Origin: Pseudomonas sp. HMWF032
Lineage (GTDB): Bacteria > Pseudomonadota > Gammaproteobacteria > Pseudomonadales > Pseudomonadaceae
Assembly: GCF_003060885.1 (NCBI RefSeq)
Contig: NZ_QAIG01000007.1
Coordinates: 185,074 to 249,073, forward strand
Direction of reading: 5' to 3'
Length of the DNA stretch: 64,000 nucleotides
In this document: piece by piece, positions 56,957 through 64,000 of the stretch
How positions within the stretch are numbered: the stretch's first letter is position 1
Layout: each line of letters begins with the position of its first letter
Program-made: the position numbers and the translations under genes
The notes under the pieces: model-generated
Database searches by the model: none
Seen by the model: only the letters and a program-made list of their open reading frames with translations
Told to the model about the DNA's origin: nothing

Positions 56957-56998
56957 ATAGGCTCCTTGAGCGGTTAAACCGCTCCGTTATGACTCAGG

Positions 56999-57478
56999 TT
57001 ATGGAACGGCCAGCAACTTCTGGTTGGCCATGGCGCAGTAGGACTGCTGGCGCTTAGCCACCGGCAGCGCCTGAAGCGCAGTACCGCATTGCGCCAGGCT
57101 GGCGCTTTGACGCAAGCGCATGCGCGCTGTCGCCTCGATTTCGACCAGATAGGCATAGTCATACCTCGCCTTGTCGTACCAGCCGTCAATGGATTGCTCA
57201 CTGGTCACGCAACGGTACTGCATCTGCACCGTGTAGCCTTTCATGCGGTGGCTCATGAAAATGTGGTGATAACGCGACCAGTCGCGCTCGCGAATCCCCT
57301 GCAAACGCGCTTCTTCACAGCCCTCAAGCTGAGTGATCTGCGGTTCATGGAGAAAGACTACTTGCGCCAGATTAGAGCCACCTAGGTTAGCCAGGGCGAC
57401 CAGGTAGACCCTATCCTCGACTGCCTCGGCCTGGCCCATAAACCCAAGCAGAAGTACGACGATCCAGACCTGTTTCAT
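56999..57478 (-). CDS. Secreted protein of unknown function
   Basis: The 159-residue product has a signal peptide (MKQVWIVVLLLGFMGQAEAV) and a mature domain with four or more Cys residues (EGCEEARLQGIRERD, QYRCVTSEQ, SLAQCGTALQ, QQSYCAMANQ), likely forming disulfides. No enzyme motif is recognised. The start at 57478 gives the signal peptide; the frame continues to 57517. It precedes the LprI-like gene by 42 bp and may be co-transcribed with it. Confidence 0.75.
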   Translation of the reverse strand: MKQVWIVVLLLGFMGQAEAVEDRVYLVALANLGGSNLAQVVFLHEPQITQLEGCEEARLQGIRERDWSRYHHIFMSHRMKGYTVQMQYRCVTSEQSIDGWYDKARYDYAYLVEIEATARMRLRQSASLAQCGTALQALPVAKRQQSYCAMANQKLLAVP

Positions 57479-57541
57479 GCAAAACTCCTGAGTAAAACAA
57501 CAGCCTAAACAAGCCAATCTGAACTGGCCATGCGCAGATAC

Positions 57542-57569
57542 AAAAAAGCCAGCTCATTGAGCTGGCTTT
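57542..57569 (-). terminator. Rho-independent terminator of the beta-oxidation operon
   Basis: On the minus strand AAAGCCAGCTCA and TGAGCTGGCTTT form a 12-base-pair stem with a tiny loop, followed by six T residues. It lies 20 bp after the stop of the multifunctional protein gene. Confidence 0.88.
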
Positions 57570-57588
57570 GATGTGACCTGATGTCAGC

Positions 57589-59748
57589 TTAGAACTGCTG
57601 GTTCTTCGCTGCTTTTTCCAGCAACAGTGCCGGTGGCAGGAAGCGCTCGCCATACTGCTCAGCCAGGTACTGAGCGCGGGCGACAAAGTCCTTCACCCCG
57701 TACTGGTTAATAAACTGCAACGCCCCACCGGTCCAGGCGGCAAAGCCGATGCCGAAAATCGAACCGATGTTGGCATCGGCCACCGACTTGAGCACATCCT
57801 CCTCCACACAACGCACGGTTTCGATGGCCTGGATAAACAGGATGCGATCACGTACGTCCTCCTGTGAAATCTGCGCCTCGGCTTTTTCAAAGCGCGCTTT
57901 CAGCTCCGGCCACAGGTGCTTCTTGCCACCCGCCGGAGCGCCGGCCGCCGGGTAATCGTAGAAGCCCGCACCCGCCGCTTTGCCCGGCCGTTTGTATTCG
58001 TTGAGCATCATGTCGATCACGGCAAATGCCGGGTGCTCAGGGATGGATTTACCCTCAGCTGCCAGATCCTTGAGGGTCTGCTGGCGGATATGGTTCATCA
58101 GGCTCATCGACACTTCGTCGCTGATCGCCAGCGGGCCCACCGGCATGCCGGCCTTGCGCGCTTCGTTCTCGATCATCGCCGCGCTCACGCCCTCACCGAG
58201 CATGGCCAGGCCTTCGTTGGTAAAGGTACCGAACACGCGCGAGGTGAAGAAACCACGGCTGTCGTTGACCACGATCGGGGTCTTCTTGATCTGCATGACG
58301 TAGTCGAAACCACGCGCCATGGTCTCATCGCTGGTGTGCTCGCCTTTGATGATTTCCACCAACGGCATCTTGTCCACCGGGCTGAAGAAATGCAGGCCGA
58401 TAAACTTGTCCTGCTTCTGCACGGCGGTGGCCAGACCGGTGATCGGCAAGGTCGAGGTGTTGGAAGCGATCACCGCATCCGCCAGCGCCGCACGCTCGGC
58501 TGCCGCGGTGACGTTGGCCTTGAGGTCACGGTCCTCGAACACGGCTTCGATAATCAGGTCGCAGCCTTCAAAATCAGCGTCACTGACGGTGGGTTTAATC
58601 CGTGCCAGGATGCCATCGCGCTTCTCGGCGCTCATCTGGCCACGGCCGACTTTCTTCTCCAGCAGTTTGGCCGAGTAGCTCTTGCCCTTCTCAGCGGCCT
58701 CGATGGAAATGTCCTTGAGCACCACCTCGATGCCCGCCACCGCCGACACATAGGCAATGCCTGCACCCATCATGCCGGCACCGAGCACGCCGACTTTCTT
58801 GGTCACGTAAGGCTCGAAGCCCTGCGGGCGGGAGCCGCCTGCATTGATTTCATTGAGCTGGAACCAGAAGGTGCCAATCATATTCTTCGCCACTTGCCCG
58901 GTGGTCAGTTCGGTGAAGTAGCGCGCCTCGATGATCTGCGCGGTGTCAAAGTCGACCTGCGCGCCCTCGACGGCGGCGCACATGATCTTCTCCGGTGCGG
59001 GGAAGCAACCCTTGGTTTTGTCACGCAGCACACTCGGCGCAATGGCCAGCATTTGCGCCACGTTCGGGCTGGAAGGCGTGCCACCGGGAATCTTGTAGCC
59101 TTTCACGTCCCACGGCTGCACAGCCGTCGGGTTGGCGGCAATAAAGGCGCGCGCCTTGGCCAGCAGGTCGTCGCTATCACTGGCCAGCTCATGGATCAGA
59201 CCCGCCTTGAGCGCCGCATCAGGGCGTACCTTCTTGCCTTCGGCCAGGTACGGCAGGGCTTTTTCCAAACCGAGGATGCGCACCATGCGCACCACACCGC
59301 CGCCGCCCGGCAGCAGGCCGAGGGTCACTTCCGGCAAACCGAGCTGGATGCTGGAATTATTCAGGGCGATACGGTGGTGGCAGGCCAGAGCAATTTCCCA
59401 GCCGCCACCCAAAGCCGCGCCATTAATGGCGGCGACCACCGGTTTGCCGAGGCATTCCAAGCGGCGCAGCTGGCCTTTGATATTGAGGATCATCTGGTAG
59501 AAAGCCGGCGCGTCGGCCTTGGTGACCTTGATCAGTTCATTGAGGTCGCCGCCCGCGAAGAAGGTTTTCTTCGCGGAGGTGAGGATAACCCCGGCGATGG
59601 AATCCTTCTCGGCTTCCAGGCGGTCGACGGTCTTGCCCATGGCTTCGCGGTATACCGCGTTCATGGTGTTGGCGCTCTGGCCGGGCATGTCCATGGTCAG
59701 AACGACGATATTGTCCTGACCTTTTTCGTAACGGATGGCGTCAGTCAT
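57589..59748 (-). CDS. Fatty-acid oxidation multifunctional protein (hydratase plus 3-hydroxyacyl-CoA dehydrogenase)
   Basis: This 719-residue FadB/FadJ-type protein carries two enzymes. The N-terminal crotonase domain has both Glu residues (GGGWEIALACHHRIAL; LGLPEVTLGLLPGGGG). The dehydrogenase domain starts with the NAD-binding VGVLGAGMMGAGIAYVSAVA near residue 320 and has the catalytic His in GLHFFSPVDKMPLVEII. Together they convert enoyl-CoA to 3-ketoacyl-CoA. The partner thiolase is 113 bp upstream in the same operon. As I recall, it resembles PA1737 of P. aeruginosa more than FadB5. Confidence 0.95.
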   Translation of the reverse strand: MTDAIRYEKGQDNIVVLTMDMPGQSANTMNAVYREAMGKTVDRLEAEKDSIAGVILTSAKKTFFAGGDLNELIKVTKADAPAFYQMILNIKGQLRRLECLGKPVVAAINGAALGGGWEIALACHHRIALNNSSIQLGLPEVTLGLLPGGGGVVRMVRILGLEKALPYLAEGKKVRPDAALKAGLIHELASDSDDLLAKARAFIAANPTAVQPWDVKGYKIPGGTPSSPNVAQMLAIAPSVLRDKTKGCFPAPEKIMCAAVEGAQVDFDTAQIIEARYFTELTTGQVAKNMIGTFWFQLNEINAGGSRPQGFEPYVTKKVGVLGAGMMGAGIAYVSAVAGIEVVLKDISIEAAEKGKSYSAKLLEKKVGRGQMSAEKRDGILARIKPTVSDADFEGCDLIIEAVFEDRDLKANVTAAAERAALADAVIASNTSTLPITGLATAVQKQDKFIGLHFFSPVDKMPLVEIIKGEHTSDETMARGFDYVMQIKKTPIVVNDSRGFFTSRVFGTFTNEGLAMLGEGVSAAMIENEARKAGMPVGPLAISDEVSMSLMNHIRQQTLKDLAAEGKSIPEHPAFAVIDMMLNEYKRPGKAAGAGFYDYPAAGAPAGGKKHLWPELKARFEKAEAQISQEDVRDRILFIQAIETVRCVEEDVLKSVADANIGSIFGIGFAAWTGGALQFINQYGVKDFVARAQYLAEQYGERFLPPALLLEKAAKNQQF

Positions 59749-59782
59749 TTCTATTCACTTCCCAAATATCGGTGGGAGCCTC

Positions 59783-59855
59783 GTAGGGTGGAAAACCCAC
59801 ACAGGTTTCCACCCATCGGCTGCGCGGTGGATGAGCTTTGCGTCATCCACCCTAC
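59783..59855. repeat. Nested palindromic intergenic repeat
   Basis: Outer arms GTAGGGTGG (59783-59791) and CCACCCTAC (59847-59855) enclose two hairpins: GGTGGAAAACC/GGTTTCCACC (59787-59797 with 59804-59813) and GGTGGATGA/TCATCCACC (59826-59834 with 59843-59851). GTAGGGTGGA-type elements occur repeatedly in related pseudomonads, from memory. It lies between the thiolase and multifunctional-protein genes and may affect mRNA processing. Confidence 0.7.
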
Positions 59856-59861
59856 AAAACG

Positions 59862-61067
59862 TCAAACTCGCTCAATAATGGTGGCGATGCCCATGCCACC
59901 ACCTACGCACAGGGTGGCCAGGCCATAGCGCAACTGGCGCTTCTCCAGCTCATCAATCAGGGTGCCGAGGATGGCGCAGCCGGTTGCACCCAGCGGGTGG
60001 CCCATGGCGATGGAGCCGCCATTGACGTTGACCTTGTCCTCGCTGACGCCCATGTCCTTCATAAATTTCATCACCACCGAGGCGAACGCCTCGTTGACCT
60101 CGAACAGGTCGATGTCATTGACGTTCAGCCCAGCCTTGGCCAGTGCCTTGCGTGTGGCCGGTGCCGGGCCGGTGAGCATGATGGTCGGGTCGGTGCTGGT
60201 TACCGCCGTGGCGACGATGCGCGCGCGCGGCTTCAAGCCCAGTTCTTTGCCTTTGGACTCGGAGCCGATCAGCATCAGAGCCGAACCATCGACAATGCCC
60301 GAGCTGTTGCCCGGGGTGTGCACATGGTTGATTTGTTCAACATGGCTGTAAACGCGCAGCGCGGTGCTGTCGAAGCCCATCTGCCCCATCATCTCGAAGC
60401 TTGGTTTGAGCTTGCCCAGGCCTTCGAGGGTGGATTCACTACGGATAAATTCGTCGTGATCGAGCAGGACGATGCCGTTCTGGTCGGCCACCGGAATCAG
60501 CGATTTGCTGAACGAGCCGTCTTTGCTGGCGCGGGCAGCTTTTTGCTGGGAACGCAGGGCAAAGCTGTCGACGTCGGTGCGGCTAAAACCTTCAAGGGTG
60601 GCGATCAGATCGGCACCGATACCTTGCGGAGTGAAATGGGTGTGCATGTTGGTCGCTGGGTCCATCACCCAGGCACCGCCGTCGGAGCCCATGGGAATGC
60701 GCGACATCGATTCGACGCCACCGACCACCACCAGGTCCTCGAAACCGGAACGCACCTTCATCGCGCCGATGTTCACCGCTTCCAGACCCGAAGCGCAGAA
60801 ACGATTGAGTTGCACACCCGACACGCTGACATCCCAATCGGCGACCATGGCGGCCGTTTTGGCAATGTCCGCGCCCTGATCACCCACCGGCGTCACGCAG
60901 CCGAGCACGATGTCATCGACCTGGCTGGTGTCCAGATTATTGCGCGCCTGCAAAGCCTTGAGCAGGCCGGCGATCAGGTCGACCGGTTTGACGCTGTACA
61001 ACGCGCCGTCCTTCTTGCCCTTGCCGCGGGGCGTGCGCACGGCATCGAAAATATATGCTTCGGTCAT
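59862..61067 (-). CDS. Acetyl-CoA C-acyltransferase (FadA/FadI-type thiolase)
   Basis: This 401-residue thiolase cleaves 3-ketoacyl-CoA with CoA. The nucleophilic Cys is in [20 protein letters not shown], the His is in [19 protein letters not shown], and the second Cys is in [12 protein letters not shown]. The N terminus [20 protein letters not shown] is typical of the FadI-like branch. With the downstream multifunctional protein it forms a complete beta-oxidation module, which could also serve the acyl-CoA pathways at the left end of the window. Confidence 0.95.
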   Translation of the reverse strand: MTEAYIFDAVRTPRGKGKKDGALYSVKPVDLIAGLLKALQARNNLDTSQVDDIVLGCVTPVGDQGADIAKTAAMVADWDVSVSGVQLNRFCASGLEAVNIGAMKVRSGFEDLVVVGGVESMSRIPMGSDGGAWVMDPATNMHTHFTPQGIGADLIATLEGFSRTDVDSFALRSQQKAARASKDGSFSKSLIPVADQNGIVLLDHDEFIRSESTLEGLGKLKPSFEMMGQMGFDSTALRVYSHVEQINHVHTPGNSSGIVDGSALMLIGSESKGKELGLKPRARIVATAVTSTDPTIMLTGPAPATRKALAKAGLNVNDIDLFEVNEAFASVVMKFMKDMGVSEDKVNVNGGSIAMGHPLGATGCAILGTLIDELEKRQLRYGLATLCVGGGMGIATIIERV

Positions 61068-61523
61068 GGCGTCCTCAGACCTCCAATGGAGGGTGGCTGA
61101 TGGCGCAGGTGAGGCCCGCGCCTGTTTTTGTTGAGTGGGCCTACCATACGCCGCACCGGAACAGGCTCAATGACCGAAGTGCTCAGGCCTATTGACCGCT
61201 CAGCTCAGATAAACGGTCGAACGCTGGGTGAGTGCGTATAAGCCCGTCTAGCTCAAGGGCTGTTTATCGCTGACCGGTCGCGCTTCATAACCACCGGCAA
61301 CTAGCCTGCCTTTCTTAGTAATCAAGGCGTCTATTGTCGCTACTGAGCCAGCCCTACAGTTGAATCAGGCCACTGGCACTTACTCCGCTGGTTGACCACT
61401 TTAGGCGTCGTCGCCGGGTTTTGCCGGGACGGCTTGAATGAACAACATGAGACGGGGCGCCGCATCCGCGTAGTACGCAGGAGCGCGACGACCTCGCCGC
61501 AAAAAACAACAAGGCCAATCGCC
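61068..61523. other. Intergenic region upstream of the thiolase gene
   Basis: About 455 bp contain no convincing gene. The side nearest the thiolase presumably holds its promoter on the minus strand. No clear palindrome or recognised operator (such as a FadR- or PsrA-type site) was identified by eye. The right end leads into a tiny putative membrane ORF. Confidence 0.45.
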
Positions 61524-61619
61524 ATGTTCAATCCCGTGAAGATGCGCCAGGCAGGCATGATCGTTTTTGCCACCACACTGATCCTGATCCTTCCCAACCT
61601 GACCCGACTGGTCAGCTAA
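61524..61619 (+). CDS. Tiny putative membrane ORF, 31 residues
   Basis: The frame reads MFNPVKMRQAGMIVFATTLI then a short end LILPNLTRLVS. Its middle (GMIVFATTLILILPN) could span the membrane once, with a basic N terminus inside. AAGG lies nine bases upstream. It is isolated, 170 bp before the rhodanese gene. Small single-helix proteins of this kind are often missed, but the evidence here is thin. Confidence 0.35.
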   Translation: MFNPVKMRQAGMIVFATTLILILPNLTRLVS

Positions 61620-61788
61620 CCCTGAATCCTGCTGCGGCTCCATTCCCCACAAATGGTTCGCGTCCAGCCCCTGAAACCCTGCTCTGCCGGCCACCGTAGC
61701 GCGCGCCGGCAGCGGCAGCGCGTTTGCCAGCAGCGCGCACGCAAGGGCCTGTGCTAGGGTGATTTGCAATCACTTCAAGGAGCCCACC

Positions 61789-62148
61789 ATGCGCACCCTA
61801 CTTGCCACCGTCGGTCTGCTGCTTAGCCTGCCACTGCTGGCCGGCGAAGCCGAACTCAGCGCCGCCGTTGTCGCCCTGCAATCACCGGAAAGCGTGCTGA
61901 TCGATGTGCGTACCGCTGAAGAGTTCGCTGCAGGCGCATTGCCTGGCGCAGAGCCAATCGACCATGAGCAGATCGCCAGCCGCATCAGCGCTCTTGCCCC
62001 GGACAAGGACACCCCAATCGTGCTGTATTGCCGCAGCGGTCGCCGCTCCAGCATTGCCGAGCAAAGCCTGCGCGCCATGGGTTATAGCAACCTGATCAAC
62101 GCTGGCGGCTATGACGAACTGAAACTCGCCCTGGAAGCACAGGATTGA
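61789..62148 (+). CDS. Exported rhodanese-like protein
   Basis: This 119-residue protein has a signal peptide (RTLLATVGLLLSLPLLAGEA) and a single rhodanese domain. The active-site loop YCRSGRRSSIAEQSLRAMGY carries the persulfide-forming Cys, and VLIDVRTAEEFAAGALPGA is the conserved N-terminal part. Periplasmic rhodaneses move sulfane sulfur in known relatives. AAGGAG precedes the ATG. The stop overlaps the TTG start of the cytochrome gene, so the two are coupled. Confidence 0.92.
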   Translation: MRTLLATVGLLLSLPLLAGEAELSAAVVALQSPESVLIDVRTAEEFAAGALPGAEPIDHEQIASRISALAPDKDTPIVLYCRSGRRSSIAEQSLRAMGYSNLINAGGYDELKLALEAQD

Positions 62149-62954
62149 AGACGCGTGCACTCTGTATGGCCCTGCTCGGCTACTTAACCCTCTCTGACCT
62201 GACTGCAGCCGAGCTGACCCTGGAGCTGGGCAACGGCAGCCAGCGTCTGAGCAGCGCCCAGTTGCTCACCCACCCAAAGGCGCAAAACATCGAGATCCGC
62301 GACGACGTCAGCTACAAACGCAGCATGCACTACCGCGCCGTACCCTTGGCCGCGCTGCTGAACGGCTTACGGCCCAGTGATCACCTGCAGCTGGTGGCCA
62401 GCGACGGCTTTGCTGCCGAACTGTCTGCCGCTCCTGCGCTCAGCCAAACCGGCAGCCAGGCCTGGCTGGCCATCGAAGACCCGGCGCACCCCTGGCCTGC
62501 ACTGGGTAACGGCAAACCCAGCGCCGGACCTTTCTACCTGGTTTGGCAAAACCCAGCCGCCAGCCAGATCGGTCCCGAACAATGGCCGTTTCAACTCGTC
62601 AGCATCCGCAAACTCGCCCCGGTGACGCAACGCTTCCCACAACTGCTGCCGGCGGCAGACGCCAGTCCGGCGGTGCAAGACGGTTTTGCCCAGTACCAGA
62701 AAAATTGCATGGCCTGTCATCGCCTGAATGGCGCCGGAGACTCACAATTCGGCCCGGATCTGAATATTCCGCACAACCCAACGGAGTATTTCAGCGGCGA
62801 CTTTCTCACCCGCTATATCCGCAACCCCCAGAGCCTGCGCCGCTGGCCACAAGGCCAGATGCCGGGCTTCACGACCGAGTTGCTGAGCGACGAACAGCTC
62901 GGGGCATTGCTCGCGTACCTACGGCATATGGCTCAAAACAAAGTTCAACCTTAG
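62145..62954 (+). CDS. Exported cytochrome c domain protein
   Basis: The 269-residue product starts at a TTG overlapping the rhodanese stop (TTGA); an in-frame ATG at 62166 would shorten the signal peptide (KTRALCMALLGYLTLSDLTA). The N-terminal 170 residues resemble a molybdopterin-binding-type beta domain (SYKRSMHYRAVPLAALLNGL; FYLVWQNPAASQIGPEQWPF) without recognised cofactor residues, and the C-terminal 90 residues are a c-type cytochrome with CMACH heme-binding and a likely axial Met in GQMPGFTTELLSDEQLGALL. It may accept electrons from a periplasmic sulfur reaction involving the rhodanese; this is inference. Confidence 0.85.
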   Translation: MKTRALCMALLGYLTLSDLTAAELTLELGNGSQRLSSAQLLTHPKAQNIEIRDDVSYKRSMHYRAVPLAALLNGLRPSDHLQLVASDGFAAELSAAPALSQTGSQAWLAIEDPAHPWPALGNGKPSAGPFYLVWQNPAASQIGPEQWPFQLVSIRKLAPVTQRFPQLLPAADASPAVQDGFAQYQKNCMACHRLNGAGDSQFGPDLNIPHNPTEYFSGDFLTRYIRNPQSLRRWPQGQMPGFTTELLSDEQLGALLAYLRHMAQNKVQP

Positions 62955-64000
62955 GTTAAATCAGACGTAAACAAGTCCAATTGCTCATGCCTGCCACGCC
63001 AATCGTGCAAACGCACGCCAACCCCCAGAAGACGCACAGGTTTGTTACCGCGGGCAAACGCTGCGCTTAGCAAGCGCGTGTAACTGGGCAAGTCTCGGCT
63101 GGCTCCAGCCTGCTCCAGCGTGGTTTGGCTAAAGTCGTGGAACTTGATCTTGACGAAGGGCTTGTCAGGACGATAGCTCTCATCCAGCCGCAGCATACGA
63201 GTCGCCAACTGTTCCAGCAGTGCGGGAAGTTGCTGCAGGCACGCCGTCAGATCTGGCAGATCCTTATCGAAGGTGTTCTCCACACTGACCGACTGGCGCC
63301 GACTGTCGTTATGTACCACGCGCTCATCAATACCACGCGCCAACCCCCACAGCCGCTCGCCAAAGCTGCCGAACTCCTTGACCAACGCCAGCTTGTTCCA
63401 CTCGCGCAGGTCGCTGCAGGTACGAATGCCCAACCGTCCAAGCTTGTCAGCCGTGACCTTGCCCACACCATGCAATTTAGTCACGGGCAGGCCGGCCACA
63501 AAATCCTCAACCTGATCTGGAGTAATCACAAACAGGCCGTTAGGTTTTCTCCAGTCGCTGGCGATCTTGGCGAGAAACTTGTTAGGCGCCACGCCCGCTG
63601 AAACGGTGATATGCAGCTCCTGCGAAACCCGCCGGCGAATATCCTGAGCGATGCGCGTGGCGCTACCCGCAAAATGCGGACTGTCGCTGACATCAAGATA
63701 AGCCTCATCCAGCGACAGGGGCTCGATCAGCTCGGTGTAATCGCGAAAGATCGCCTGAATTTCTCGCGACACCGCCTTATAGGCATCCATCCGCGGCTTG
63801 ACGATTACCAGGTCAGGACACAACTTCAGTGCCTGCCCAGAGGGCATCGCCGAGCGCACACCATAACTACGCGCCTCATAGTTACAGGTTGCAATCACCC
63901 CACGCCGTTCAGCCGAGCCGCCTACCGCCAGCGGTTTAGCGGCCAGGCTCGGGTCATCGCGCATCTCGATTGCCGCGTAAAAACAATCGCAATCGACGTG
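62951..64000 (-). CDS. dinB: DNA polymerase IV DinB (5' partial)
   Basis: The frame continues to the window edge, so about 350 C-terminal residues are present and the first few are missing. It begins HVDCDCFYAAIEMRDDPSLA, with the first catalytic Asp and steric-gate region, and has LSLDEAYLDVSDSPHFAGSA with the second catalytic pair, the helix-hairpin-helix LHGVGKVTADKLGRLGI and the little-finger domain. The C terminus (HEQLDLFTSDLT) contains the beta-clamp-binding QLDLF. DinB bypasses damaged bases with low fidelity and is often under LexA control; its promoter lies outside the window. It overlaps the end of the cytochrome gene by four bases. Confidence 0.97.
   Translation of the reverse strand, partial: HVDCDCFYAAIEMRDDPSLAAKPLAVGGSAERRGVIATCNYEARSYGVRSAMPSGQALKLCPDLVIVKPRMDAYKAVSREIQAIFRDYTELIEPLSLDEAYLDVSDSPHFAGSATRIAQDIRRRVSQELHITVSAGVAPNKFLAKIASDWRKPNGLFVITPDQVEDFVAGLPVTKLHGVGKVTADKLGRLGIRTCSDLREWNKLALVKEFGSFGERLWGLARGIDERVVHNDSRRQSVSVENTFDKDLPDLTACLQQLPALLEQLATRMLRLDESYRPDKPFVKIKFHDFSQTTLEQAGASRDLPSYTRLLSAAFARGNKPVRLLGVGVRLHDWRGRHEQLDLFTSDLT

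Noticed and set aside
57916..59928. A 670-codon plus-strand open frame opposite the multifunctional beta-oxidation gene
   Set aside because: It is the antisense shadow of a well-conserved enzyme in GC-rich DNA; its composition (His, Arg, Gly rich) is not protein-like and no motif is present.
59838..61100. A 420-codon plus-strand open frame opposite the thiolase
   Set aside because: Antisense shadow of a clear thiolase gene, rich in His, Arg and Ala with no recognisable domain.

Overview
The window is an ordinary chromosomal segment of a Pseudomonas-like gammaproteobacterium. The evidence is the Tol-Pal genes next to queE/queC, ruvCAB, a YebC/PmpR-family gene and aspS, an OprD-family porin, REP-like repeats, and a gene order from hda to queC that matches, as I remember it, the PA0947-PA0976 stretch of P. 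aeruginosa PAO1 in inverted orientation. No phage, plasmid, CRISPR array or intact insertion sequence was seen. The first and last genes run off the window.

Left part (1-17.8 kb), mostly accessory. It opens with the end of an acyl-CoA carboxylase pathway: enoyl-CoA hydratase, biotin-containing alpha subunit and an SDR, resembling the atuE-F-G part of acyclic-terpene catabolism or, less likely, the leucine (liu) pathway. A divergent 7TM-DISM histidine kinase and OmpR-type regulator follow, then an autotransporter-domain protein, a lipoprotein hydrolase, a decayed periplasmic binding protein gene, a VOC protein and a FATP-type acyl-CoA synthetase that could be the displaced last step of the first pathway. 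Next comes an overlapping operon of a VWA lipoprotein, an ECF sigma factor and a probable anti-sigma factor, and a MocR-type regulator with repeated TGTAC-like boxes upstream.

Central part (18-48.7 kb), core genome. On the minus strand: nadA, tRNA-Lys, queE-queC (7-deazaguanine synthesis), ybgC-tolQRAB-pal-cpoB (envelope constriction and outer-membrane integrity), ruvCAB (Holliday junction resolution), a YebC/PmpR-family gene and aspS. Then signalling and stress genes: an HPt/HD-GYP fusion, a Dps-like ferritin, a GGDEF cyclase and a membrane-anchored cold-shock-domain protein. Then slyX, a HIT protein, oprD, a thioesterase, proS, a lytic transglycosylase, acylphosphatase, a TlpA-like thioredoxin, two genes of unknown function, a YihY-family membrane protein, an ArsC-like reductase, wrbA, a DUF2069-like membrane protein and hda.

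Right part (48.7-64 kb), mixed. A remnant of a YoeB-like toxin and a tRNA-Ser are followed by a crotonase lacking one catalytic Glu, a dCache chemoreceptor, a second decayed periplasmic binding protein gene, a PlsC-type acyltransferase, a CorA-type transporter, a class I amidotransferase, two tiny ORFs, two small secreted proteins, a two-gene fatty-acid beta-oxidation operon (multifunctional alpha subunit plus thiolase, separated by a palindromic repeat), a rhodanese/cytochrome c pair and the 5'-truncated dinB.

No clearly new multi-gene system stands out. The best candidates for a second look are the membrane-anchored cold-shock protein, the receiver-less HPt/HD-GYP fusion, the unknown pair at 42838-44779, the tandem mini-ORFs at 56193-56541, the VWA/sigma/anti-sigma operon and the autotransporter with a short non-repetitive passenger. 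Assignments rest on motifs and remembered family members; no database search was run.
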